A DNA stretch of 64,000 nucleotides, taken from CAZYJR01 sp964647905. GTDB lineage: Bacteria; Desulfobacterota; DSM-4660; Desulfatiglandales; HGW-15. The notes beneath the pieces are model-generated. The model had not been told where the DNA came from. It saw only the letters and a program-made list of their open reading frames with translations, and searched no databases. The stretch's first letter is position 1; every line of letters starts with the position of its first letter. This document shows, piece by piece, positions 26,757 to 34,398 of this stretch. The DNA lies in the NCBI GenBank assembly GCA_964647905.1, contig CAZYJR010000018.1, positions 9,122-73,121 on the forward strand, written 5' to 3'. The translations under genes and the position numbers were made by a program.

Positions 26757-28058
26757 ATGAAAAAAGGACAAGAAGGGGAAAAGCTTCCCTTGCTGCAGGA
26801 TGCCGAGCTGATGGACAAGGTGGTTCTGGTAAGGGTCGATCATAACGTAGCCAAGAAAGGGCGGATACAAGACCCCTACCGCATAGAGGCAACCCTGCCC
26901 ACCCTGTATCGAATCGTCGAACAAGGAGGCAGGCCGATCCTAATGACCCACGTGGGGCGGCCGCGGGACAAGAAGACCGGGAAAATCACGGTTGACGCGC
27001 ACGCCTCGGTCCGGCCCATAGTGGATTATTTGGAGCGCAAGCTGGAGGCCCGATTCGTACTGCCCGCGCTCGTACAGGAAGGCGAGAACGGAATCGGGGC
27101 GATAGGGGATGACATTGAATCGGCCCTGGAGGATCTCAAAAAACGCAGGATCGCCGGGATCTACCTCCCGAACACCCGATGCTTCCGGGGGGAGGAAGTG
27201 GAAGGGGAGGACCGGGAGCGCTTTTCCCAAAGCCTCTCAGCCATAGCCGATGTGTATGTGAACGATGCATTCGGATCATGGCAGCCGCACGCATCCACAT
27301 ATGACGTGGCCGGACGCATGCCCTCGTACGCAGGCATGCTGATGCAGAAGGAACTCTCCAACCTGGACCGGGTGCTCGATCCCGAACGCCCTTTCTTGGC
27401 GGTCGTAGCGGGCAGCAAGTTCGACACGAAGATCGGTCCGCTCAGGGCGCTCTACAACCGGGTGGACCACCTGATACTGGGCGGGGTCATATACAATGCG
27501 TACCTCTGCGCCAAATACGGTATACGAGTCGCCGGCGTGAGCGGGGAGGACGTCGAGGCGGCTCGTGAATTAGCGGAAAAGGACGCCGGAGAAGGAAAAA
27601 TCATCGAGCCTTCGGTGGTGGTGGAATCAGACTCCCCGGACAAGCGGGAGGAGCAGGGAGTCAGGACCCGCAATGTCCGGGACTTTCGCAGTGGGGACGA
27701 GTACGGATGGTTCCTGGATGTGGCCGGGAGCTCCTTTGAACGGCCCGACCTCAAGGAGGTTGTGGAATCGGCCCGGACCATCTTCGTGAACGCGGTAATG
27801 GGCCTGGCACCCCTATTTGCCGAGGGGACCAAAGGCCTTAACCTGGCGATTTCCGGGAATTCCGGCGCCCACAAGCTCTACGGCGGGGGGGACACTCTCC
27901 AGGAGCTCCGCAACCTGACCCCCGGGCTGTACCTGGGGGCGGTCGACGATCCTTACTACTACTTCTTCACCGGCGGGGGCACGGTGCTCTCTGCCATCGA
28001 ACAGGGATCCCCTTACGGGCTCAAGCCCGTAAGGGCCCTCATCAACCGCGGGCTCTAG
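26757..28058 (+). CDS. Divergent phosphoglycerate kinase-family protein
   Basis: Start ATG at 26757 (AAGGAG 9 bases upstream) gives 433 residues. The PGK framework is clear: VRVDHNV (DxN), YRIEATLPT, THVGRPR, PNTRCFRGEE, VNDAFGSWQPHAST, AGSKFDTKIG, GGGDTLQEL and FTGGGTVLS. Several positions depart from ordinary PGK. The HRAHAST substrate-binding Arg is replaced (WQPHAST), the WNGPMGVFE block reads VNAVMGLAPLF, and about ten extra residues precede GGGD. Most core enzymes are nearer 390-400 residues. It may be a low-activity or repurposed PGK; an orthodox pgk is not in the window. It overlaps the next gene's stop by 4 bases. Confidence 0.85.
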   Translation: MKKGQEGEKLPLLQDAELMDKVVLVRVDHNVAKKGRIQDPYRIEATLPTLYRIVEQGGRPILMTHVGRPRDKKTGKITVDAHASVRPIVDYLERKLEARFVLPALVQEGENGIGAIGDDIESALEDLKKRRIAGIYLPNTRCFRGEEVEGEDRERFSQSLSAIADVYVNDAFGSWQPHASTYDVAGRMPSYAGMLMQKELSNLDRVLDPERPFLAVVAGSKFDTKIGPLRALYNRVDHLILGGVIYNAYLCAKYGIRVAGVSGEDVEAARELAEKDAGEGKIIEPSVVVESDSPDKREEQGVRTRNVRDFRSGDEYGWFLDVAGSSFERPDLKEVVESARTIFVNAVMGLAPLFAEGTKGLNLAISGNSGAHKLYGGGDTLQELRNLTPGLYLGAVDDPYYYFFTGGGTVLSAIEQGSPYGLKPVRALINRGL

Positions 28059-28315
28059 AAATCCTCGACCCGCCTGGACTCCCTGTTGGCCGCCTTCCCG
28101 CGGATCCTCTGAATCTCTCCGGCGCACTTCTCCAGCTCATTCTGGAGCGCCTCTGTAAATTGGCCCCAGCTCTCATCTTTATCGGCTATTTTACGGGCCT
28201 TATGCATAGCGTTTAATTGGATTTCATCGATTTGCCTTCTCTCTTCATTAGTCAGATTAGGATCATTCAATGCTTCATTAATTGTGTTTTGAGTGACCGA
28301 TTCTTGCCTTATCAT
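28055..28315 (-). CDS. Hypothetical small protein, 86 residues
   Basis: A charged, helical-looking protein (NEERRQIDEIQLNAMHKARKIADKDESWGQFTEALQNELEKCAGEI) with no recognised domain, signal peptide or membrane segment. AGGAGG lies upstream of the ATG at 28315. Its last 4 bases overlap the PGK stop on the other strand. The 5' two thirds are noticeably AT-richer than neighbours. Probably a real gene because of the ribosome-binding site and start; function unknown. Confidence 0.55.
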   Translation of the reverse strand: MIRQESVTQNTINEALNDPNLTNEERRQIDEIQLNAMHKARKIADKDESWGQFTEALQNELEKCAGEIQRIRGKAANRESRRVEDF

Positions 28316-28613
28316 ATCCTTAGAACTCCTCCTTTTGGATTTGCCTAGGGATCAAAAATAACCCGCCTGGCATCGGGCGGGCTGGATTTGATCTGCCTGG
28401 GCGACCCAGTTGACTATTGAAATTATAGTGCTCCAATGGGAAATAGTAAAGGGGTGTCCTGATTTTTTTCAAAGGGTGTGTTTCTGGTTTCCCCTTTACA
28501 GTGGAAACCGAGATCCACTAAGCTGGGCGTTCACCAAGACCGGCAGCAAGGCCCTTTCTCGGTCACTACGGAAGCGGGTGCCCGCGACCCGTCCCTATGA
28601 GCGGCGAAACGAG
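28316..28613. other. AT-rich intergenic region with inverted repeats
   Basis: About 300 bases holding the hairpin at 28362-28381 and a 9-base inverted repeat, GTAAAGGGG at 28446-28454 with CCCCTTTAC at 28491-28499. Next to its left arm is GTGTCCTGATTTTTTT. The second structure resembles a REP-type or small-transposon end but no transposase is present. The coding start of the IscU-like gene is at its right end. Confidence 0.45.
28352..28381 (-). terminator. Intrinsic-terminator-like hairpin upstream of the 86-residue gene
   Basis: CCCGCC (28362-28367) and GGCGGG (28376-28381) form a stem. On the minus strand it is followed by TTATTTTTGA. It precedes the small minus-strand gene, so it could stop read-through from the right or act as a leader attenuator. 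Confidence 0.5.
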
Positions 28614-29039
28614 ATGAACGGCAAGGAATTCGACTTCTGGCAGGACCATTCGCTCCGATACCTGGAAATGGCGTTCCGGGCGGATCGAAGAGAGATCCTT
28701 TGCAACCCCGACGGCGCCGGGGAGCGGACCGGAGATTGCGGTGACACCGTGAGGATTTTCATCACGACGCGCGGCAGCCGAATCGATCGCGTATCCCTGG
28801 ACACCGAGGGCTGCCTCAACACCCTTGCCTGCGCCAATGCGATCGCCGAGCTGGCCGAAGGGCGCCGGATGGACGAGGCCTGGCGCATCACCCCTGAAGA
28901 GGTGAGGAATTTCCTCGAAACCCTCCCTCAAGGGCACGGGCACTGTGCCGAGCTTGCGGTCGGAGCGCTGTATCTGGCCCTCAGCGATTGCGAGCGCAGG
29001 CGGGGCCGGGTTCCGCGCGTCACCCGCAATCGGCCATGA
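28614..29039 (+). CDS. IscU/NifU-like iron-sulfur cluster scaffold protein
   Basis: A 141-residue protein from the ATG at 28614. Three cysteines sit in the scaffold pattern: GDCGDTV (near residue 41), EGCLNTLACANAIAELAEG (near 64-71) and GHCAELAVGALYLAL (near 115). This matches the assembly site of IscU and the NifU N-terminal domain, though the final motif lacks some usual flanks. It stands alone without IscS or SufBCD neighbours, and may supply a dedicated client. Start choice is uncertain because no strong Shine-Dalgarno precedes it. It converges on the HU gene. Confidence 0.75.
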   Translation: MNGKEFDFWQDHSLRYLEMAFRADRREILCNPDGAGERTGDCGDTVRIFITTRGSRIDRVSLDTEGCLNTLACANAIAELAEGRRMDEAWRITPEEVRNFLETLPQGHGHCAELAVGALYLALSDCERRRGRVPRVTRNRP

Positions 29040-29083
29040 ACGCTGGGTTGATGAGGGCCCCGGAGCTCCCCGCAAACAAGACA

Positions 29084-29116
29084 AGCCCCCTCCGGGCTTG
29101 GGTCCCGAGGGGGGCT
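29084..29116. terminator. Bidirectional hairpin between IscU-like and HU genes
   Basis: AGCCCCCTC and GAGGGGGGCT pair (one bulged G) around a 14-base loop, midway between two convergent genes. AACAAGACA on one side gives a weak U-tract only for the minus direction. Confidence 0.5.
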
Positions 29117-29143
29117 CCAGGTCCGAGCGGATCGATCCGCGGA

Positions 29144-29413
29144 TTACTTGACCGCGTCCTTGAGGGCTTTTCCCGGTACGAACTTGGGCACCTTCTTCGC
29201 CTTGATCTTGATCTCTTCACCGGTCTGAGGATTGCGGCCCTTCCTGGCCTTTCGTTTGTCCACCTTGAACGTGCCGAAGCCCACCAGCGTTACGGCGCTC
29301 TTTTTCTTCAACGCCTTGGTGATCGTGGAGAAAACGCAGTCCACGGCCGCCTGCGCCTCCTTCTTGGTGCTGACCACCTTCGCCACTTCGTTGACCAAAT
29401 CCCCCTTGTTCAT
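29144..29413 (-). CDS. hup: HU-family DNA-binding protein
   Basis: An 89-residue HU: MNKGDLVNEVA opening, helix region with STITKALKKKSAVTLVGFGTF, the arm GRNPQTGEEIKI, and PKFVPGKALKDAVK at the end. It would bind and bend DNA as a dimer nucleoid protein. AAGGAGG precedes the ATG. A good sigma-70 promoter lies about 55 bases upstream. The residue-30 region contains an uncommon Cys (VDCVFST). Confidence 0.95.
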   Translation of the reverse strand: MNKGDLVNEVAKVVSTKKEAQAAVDCVFSTITKALKKKSAVTLVGFGTFKVDKRKARKGRNPQTGEEIKIKAKKVPKFVPGKALKDAVK

Positions 29414-29464
29414 GATCTCCTCCTTTCTTGTGAAAGTGAGCCCTTAACGACCAAATCGTCCGGA

Positions 29465-29493
29465 ACAATAATAGATTTGACAATTGATTTCAA
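29465..29493 (-). promoter_or_regulatory. Sigma-70 promoter of the HU gene
   Basis: Minus-strand TTGAAA (29488-29493), 17-base spacer, TATTGT (29465-29470), in an AT-rich block typical of a strong promoter. Confidence 0.6.
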
Positions 29494-29658
29494 CCATAAA
29501 ATAGCCGGGAATCGCTATGGACGCTGGTTTTTTAGGATTCAAACACCGCCGCCCCGGCCAGAACCAAATATCCGGGCCGACACCCCCTCAACACACCATC
29601 GGCAAAGGGGATCTTGTTCCTTAGACAAATCATTCGCAAAATCTCGAGAGGAGTCGCA

Positions 29659-30600
29659 GTGCTGACCGATCGCCATTGTCCCGCCCCTGCCCGGGATGAG
29701 CCTCTCATCCTCGACCTGCTGAAAGAACGAGGCCCATTGACCGGAGCGGAGATGCTGGAGGCATTGGAGCTGGACGGCCTCCGGCTCTGGCGCGCATGCA
29801 ACTCCTCGACCCGGCTCACCACCAGGTGCATCTCGCGATGGTACCTCAGGCTGGACAGGCGACTGGCCGGGTATGCCAGGCTCTCTCCCTCCATACTCAG
29901 GGAGTTCCTTACCTACTCGGTCATCGGGCTCAGAGGTACCGAGGCCGCAGTAGTGGAGCGCGCCCGGAAAATCTCCTCCAGGATCGAGCAAGTCACGACC
30001 GACAAGGCCGCACTGGCGTACCGCGTGGTCTCCAGCCTGGTAAACCGTTTCGAAGACCCCTATAGGATCCGAGAAGGCGCTTGCTTCATCCTGGCGGGCG
30101 ACATCGTCTACAACATGGCCCACGACGTCCCCAGGCCCGAGCGAAGCACAGGGCGCCAGGTCCAGGGATCTGACCTGGACCTGGTGGTGGTGCTGAGCGA
30201 GCGGTTCCCGGACGAGCTGCGGGAGCGCCTGGACGAGCTCATCTTCCAGGAGAAGTACAGGCTTCTCATGGCCCCTCACGTCCGGGAGGAGATAGACTAC
30301 GTGGTGAAGGGCATGGACAGGGTCTGCGAGCAGCTCCGCTTCGACACATTCAAGCACATGGTGGCCTGCAAGATCATGCAGGAGGGGGCGTTTCTCTATG
30401 GCAGCGAAGTCCTGTTCTCCCGCATAAAGAATATGTTGCGCGACTATGGTGTGACATCCCGCCTGGCGGAGATGGAAAGCGAGGCCCGCACCTTCAGGCG
30501 GCAGTCCGAGCACACCCTGATGAAAGAGGACCTCAAGGTCATAAGGGAGGCCCATCTCCACCTCTTCTACCCCACGGACGAATCCGAGGAATTCGAGTAG
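29659..30600 (+). CDS. Nucleotidyltransferase-fold protein with N-terminal winged helix (unknown role)
   Basis: A GTG at 29659 with GAGAGGAG six bases upstream gives 313 residues. An N-terminal helix-turn-helix-like segment (ILDLLKERGPLTGAEMLEALE, and RCISRWYLRLDRRLAGYARLS) is followed by a helical region. Then comes a pol-beta-type motif, GSDLDLVVVLSERF (near 173-186), as in MNT/kanamycin-type nucleotidyltransferases, and a conserved-looking HVREEIDYVVK. The combination suggests regulation or modification of a nucleic acid or protein. It runs tail-to-tail with rapZ. I do not recognise a named family. Confidence 0.75.
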   Translation: MLTDRHCPAPARDEPLILDLLKERGPLTGAEMLEALELDGLRLWRACNSSTRLTTRCISRWYLRLDRRLAGYARLSPSILREFLTYSVIGLRGTEAAVVERARKISSRIEQVTTDKAALAYRVVSSLVNRFEDPYRIREGACFILAGDIVYNMAHDVPRPERSTGRQVQGSDLDLVVVLSERFPDELRERLDELIFQEKYRLLMAPHVREEIDYVVKGMDRVCEQLRFDTFKHMVACKIMQEGAFLYGSEVLFSRIKNMLRDYGVTSRLAEMESEARTFRRQSEHTLMKEDLKVIREAHLHLFYPTDESEEFE

Positions 30601-30630
30601 AGCGGAGAGAATCCCCGGAACCCGCCCCTC

Positions 30631-31500
30631 TCACCAGGGCGCGTCTACATCACGATGAGCGGCGGTTATTTGGTGGCGCCCCGAGCCCAGCCGGGAGAGG
30701 AGTTCCTCCACCACTGTCACCGACCGGTGCCTGCCGCCGGTACAGCCGACCGCGATAGTCAGGTAAGACTTGCCCTCCCTTTCGTAGAGCGGGAGCAGGT
30801 ACTCGAGCAGCGATACGTAGCGATCCAGAAAGGCGAGTGTGCCGGGCTGCTCCAGTATGAAGCGCCTCACCCTCTCGTCTCTTCCATCCAGCGGCTTGAG
30901 CTCGGGTATGAAGTAGGGATTGGGGATGAACCGAACATCCATTACCAAGTCGCTCTCTTGCGGCGCTCCGTGCTTGAACCCGAAGGACACCAGGCCGATC
31001 CGCATGCGGGCGGGCCGCTCTCCATGGGCGGCATGCCTTATTATGAGCTCCTTCAGCTCATGGACGGTCAGGCGTGAAGTGTCTATCACCCTGCCGGCCA
31101 AGGTCTTGAGCCCGCCGAGCTTCTTCCTCTCCTCCCGTATGCCCTCAGCCGGCCCACCTTCCCTGGAGACCGGGTGCTGGCGGCGCGTCTCACTGTAGCG
31201 TTTGAGCAGGGCATCATCGCTGGCCTCCAGGAACAGGACATCCGGAGCAAACCCCCGCTCCTTCAGGATTTCGAACAACCCCTTGAACTCCTCCACGAAT
31301 CCCTCTTGCCGGAGATCCATTCCCAGGGCTATCTTCTGGACTCCGGAACCGCTCCGCGACCTGAGGAGCAGAAAATCCGGCACCAGTGACGCCGGCATGT
31401 TGTCCACGCAGAAGTATCCCGCGTCTTCCAGTGCGTCTATGGCGGTGCTCTTGCCCGAGCCGGAAAGACCTGTTACGATAATCAAATCTAGTTTATTCAT
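30631..31500 (-). CDS. rapZ: RNase adapter RapZ / YvcJ-family nucleotide-binding protein
   Basis: A 289-residue protein from the ATG at 31500, matching the family start: LIIVTGLSGSGKSTAIDALED (Walker A near 11-18) and YFCVDNMPASLVP. Later blocks are VLFLEASDDALLKRYSETRRQHP, FGFKHGAPQESDLVMDVRFIPNP, and the C-terminal IAVGCTGGRHRSVTVVEEL. In enterobacteria it guides RNase E to GlmZ and tunes GlmS; here it neighbours glmM, a suggestive link to amino-sugar synthesis. No Shine-Dalgarno precedes the ATG; a GTG at 31533 is an alternative. Confidence 0.93.
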   Translation of the reverse strand: MNKLDLIIVTGLSGSGKSTAIDALEDAGYFCVDNMPASLVPDFLLLRSRSGSGVQKIALGMDLRQEGFVEEFKGLFEILKERGFAPDVLFLEASDDALLKRYSETRRQHPVSREGGPAEGIREERKKLGGLKTLAGRVIDTSRLTVHELKELIIRHAAHGERPARMRIGLVSFGFKHGAPQESDLVMDVRFIPNPYFIPELKPLDGRDERVRRFILEQPGTLAFLDRYVSLLEYLLPLYEREGKSYLTIAVGCTGGRHRSVTVVEELLSRLGSGRHQITAAHRDVDAPW

Positions 31501-31616
31501 TGCATTACAGGGGCGGGATTCGGACCGCCCCACCGCCCTCAGGATGAGGCCAGTCTAGGCGATGGCGGACGCCTTTTCAAGGCCCTTGGGAGGCCGGCCG
31601 CCGGGGAGCACGGAGC

Positions 31617-32900
31617 ATGACCACTTGCACAGTCAATGACCTGGTACAGGGACTGCTGAAGAAGGGCGCTGACATACCCTCACCGGCCGCTGTTCATATA
31701 GGGCCAGAGGTGAATATCGACCGGATCTCCGGGAAAGGCGTAACAATCCATCCCGGCTGCCGCATCCAAGGCGAGTTGAGCGCCCTCTCCCCCGGGGTGG
31801 AGCTGGGCAGGGAAGGGCCGGTCACCCTGGAGAACTGCCAATTGGGCGAGGGCGTGGAGCTGCGGGCCGGTTACTTCAGGGACTCCACCTTCTTGGAAGG
31901 CGTCTCGGCCGGTCTGGGCGCCCATGTGCGCGAAGGGTGCCTGCTGGAGGATTACTCCAGCCTGGCCCATTGCGTGGGCCTCAAGCAGACCATCCTGTTT
32001 CCCTTCGTCACCCTGGGCAGCCTGATAAACTTCTGCGACTGCCTCATGGCCGGAGGCACCGGCCCGAGCAACCACAGCGAGGTGGGCAGCTCATACATCC
32101 ACTTCAATTTCACCCCGGACGGGGAAAAGACCACTCCCTCGCTGATAGGCGACGTCCCCCGGGGGGTCATGCTCAACCAGCCGCCCATATTCCTGGGCGG
32201 GCAGGGAGGAATCGTGGGGCCCCTGCGGGTGGAGTACGGAACCGTGGTGGCCGCCGGGACCATCCTCCGGCGCGACGCCCTGGAACCCGGGAAGCTGGTG
32301 GTGGGCTCCCCCCCGAAAGGCGGGGTTATCGACTTCATCCCCAGGGTCTACTCCGGCGCGCGCAGGGTGGTGGAGAAAAACATCATCTACTTGGCCAATC
32401 TGACGGCACTGGAGGCCTGGTACCATCAAGTCAGGCGCCCCTTTCTCTTGGAGAGGGAACTGGGGGACGCCCTCTGGTCCGGGGCTGTGGAGAGGATCAA
32501 GACGGCCAAAGAGGAGAGGGTCAAGAGGCTGCGCGCCATGTGCGCCAACATGAAGGCGGCCCTTAAGGAGCGGGGCGTCTCCGACGCCTCGGCTTCGGCC
32601 AAAATGGAGCTCAGCGAGCGGATCGACGAGCTGGGCGGCCTTTTCTTGGAAGGCGTACGTGTCAGGGCCGGGGAGGCTCACAGGGACGAGCTCCTCGCGG
32701 CCCTGGGATCCGCAGGCAACGCCTTCCGGCGCCCTTATGTCCGATCCATCCAGGAGCTTTCTCAAGGGGCCGCGTCTGCTGGGACCCGCTGGCTGGAGGA
32801 GTTGGTAACGCAGATGTGCTCTCGAGCGGCCTCCATGGTCCCGGGGATGAAGCTCTTTGAGGGCCCTCGGAGGAGGGCGGGAGCGGGTGCTCATGGGTGA
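31617..32900 (+). CDS. Left-handed beta-helix protein, GlmU-like acyl/nucleotidyl-transferase relative
   Basis: A 427-residue protein. Residues about 25-245 carry hexapeptide-type repeats (VHIGPEVNIDRISGKGVTIHPGCRIQG, VELGREGPVTLENCQLGEGVELRAGYFRDSTF, IVGPLRVEYGTVVAAGTILRRDAL), giving a parallel beta-helix. The rest is alpha-helical. The beta-helix resembles the acetyltransferase half of GlmU, but no N-terminal nucleotidyltransferase is attached. GGGGAG lies 8 bases before the ATG. Its final bases overlap glmM by 8, so translation is coupled, and a role in UDP-GlcNAc or another amino-sugar route is inferred. The exact activity is unproven. Confidence 0.75.
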   Translation: MTTCTVNDLVQGLLKKGADIPSPAAVHIGPEVNIDRISGKGVTIHPGCRIQGELSALSPGVELGREGPVTLENCQLGEGVELRAGYFRDSTFLEGVSAGLGAHVREGCLLEDYSSLAHCVGLKQTILFPFVTLGSLINFCDCLMAGGTGPSNHSEVGSSYIHFNFTPDGEKTTPSLIGDVPRGVMLNQPPIFLGGQGGIVGPLRVEYGTVVAAGTILRRDALEPGKLVVGSPPKGGVIDFIPRVYSGARRVVEKNIIYLANLTALEAWYHQVRRPFLLERELGDALWSGAVERIKTAKEERVKRLRAMCANMKAALKERGVSDASASAKMELSERIDELGGLFLEGVRVRAGEAHRDELLAALGSAGNAFRRPYVRSIQELSQGAASAGTRWLEELVTQMCSRAASMVPGMKLFEGPRRRAGAGAHG

Positions 32901-34242
32901 TCTCTTCGGTACCGACGGTATCCGGGGCCGGGCCAACCGCCCGCCCGTGGACGTTCACACCGCTGTGACCCTGGGCAGAGCGGTCACATGGCGATGCCGG
33001 GGGCAAGGCGCACCCGCCCGGGTGGTCGTGGGCCGGGACACCCGTCTTTCCGGGGAGATGCTGGAGAACGCTGCGGCCGCGGGCATAGCCTCCATGGGAG
33101 GCGAGGTGCTGCGGGCGGGCGTCCTACCCACGCCCGGAGTCGCCTTTCTCACCAGGGAAACGGGAGCCGGGGCCGGGATAGTGATCTCCGCATCCCACAA
33201 CCCTTACCAGGACAACGGCTTCAAGGTCTTCTCGGCCCGGGGGTACAAGCTCTCGGATCAGGAAGAAGATGACTTGGAAAGGATCATGACCGAAATCGAT
33301 CCGGACCGGGAGACCCCTCCGGGGGCAGAGGTGGGGGCCATCAACCGCGTGGAGCGGGCCGTTGAAAGATACGCCTCGTTCCTCAGGGAGAGCTTTCCGC
33401 CCCGGCTCTCGGCAAAGGGCATGAGGATCGTGCTCGATACGGCCAACGGGGCCGCTTTTCGGGCGGCTCCCGAGGTCTTCGCCTCTACCGGCGCCCGCCT
33501 GGAGGTGATGCATGACCGGCCGGACGGGAGAAATATCAATGAGGGCTGCGGATCCGAAGACACAAGGGCTCTTCAGGCAAGGATCCGTGATTCGGGAGCC
33601 GGCATGGGACTTGCCTTTGACGGGGACGGTGACAGGCTGATCGCCGTAGATGAGAACGGAGTGAGACTGACCGGGGATCAGGTCATGATGATCCTCGCCT
33701 CTGACATGAAGGCGCGGGGGGCCCTTGCAAACGATCTCCTGGTCACAACGGTGATGAGCAACCTCGGGCTGCGTGAGGCATGCGCCCGGTCGGGGATTCG
33801 GCACCATACATCGGGAGTGGGGGATCGGCTGGTGCTCCAGGAGATGCGGCGGCTGGGATCGGTCCTCGGCGGAGAGGAATCAGGGCATATAATCCTTCTG
33901 GAGCCTCACACCACCGGAGACGGCATACTGAGCGGCCTCGGTCTCCTGGCTTGCATGCTTCGTCAGGAACGGCCCCTCTCCGAGCTGGCGGGCGTAATGG
34001 AGGTCTTCCCCCAGGAACTGGTCAGCGTGGAGGTGACAAGGAAACCGCCGCTGGAGCAAGTCTCGGAGGTGCAGGGGGTGATCGGCGAAGTGGAAGCCGA
34101 GCTCGGCCCCAGGGGGCGGGTCCTGGTGCGCTACTCAGGGACCCAATCGGTCTGCCGGGTGATGGTGGAAGGGCCGGACCGAACGCAGACCCGCGGGGCT
34201 TGCGAGCGGATTGCGGCGGCGATCCGGAAAGCGCTCGAGTGA
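32893..34242 (+). CDS. glmM: Phosphoglucosamine mutase
   Basis: The ATG at 32893 gives 449 residues, close to the 445 of the E. coli enzyme. It begins FGTDGIRGRAN; the phosphoserine loop is ISASHNPYQDNG (Ser101), the metal loop FDGDGDR (near 245), and the sugar-binding loop GGEESGH (near 330). The phosphate-binding loop reads RYSGTQSVCRVMVEG, where the usual SGTE-P is SGTQ-S. It converts glucosamine-6-phosphate to glucosamine-1-phosphate for peptidoglycan and LPS. It overlaps the beta-helix gene by 8 bases. Confidence 0.93.
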   Translation: MGDLFGTDGIRGRANRPPVDVHTAVTLGRAVTWRCRGQGAPARVVVGRDTRLSGEMLENAAAAGIASMGGEVLRAGVLPTPGVAFLTRETGAGAGIVISASHNPYQDNGFKVFSARGYKLSDQEEDDLERIMTEIDPDRETPPGAEVGAINRVERAVERYASFLRESFPPRLSAKGMRIVLDTANGAAFRAAPEVFASTGARLEVMHDRPDGRNINEGCGSEDTRALQARIRDSGAGMGLAFDGDGDRLIAVDENGVRLTGDQVMMILASDMKARGALANDLLVTTVMSNLGLREACARSGIRHHTSGVGDRLVLQEMRRLGSVLGGEESGHIILLEPHTTGDGILSGLGLLACMLRQERPLSELAGVMEVFPQELVSVEVTRKPPLEQVSEVQGVIGEVEAELGPRGRVLVRYSGTQSVCRVMVEGPDRTQTRGACERIAAAIRKALE

Positions 34243-34398
34243 GGACCGCGGGCGGATTCCGCCGCGTGGCAAGCCTTTTGCCTTGACCCTCCACTTGGGG
34301 TTTCTTATAGTTCATCCCCGTATTTTCCGATCAAAGGAGGCCAAGCAGCGGGGCGGGCGCAGGCCGGCCCCGCGGACGAATGGAATTGGAGGTAATCT

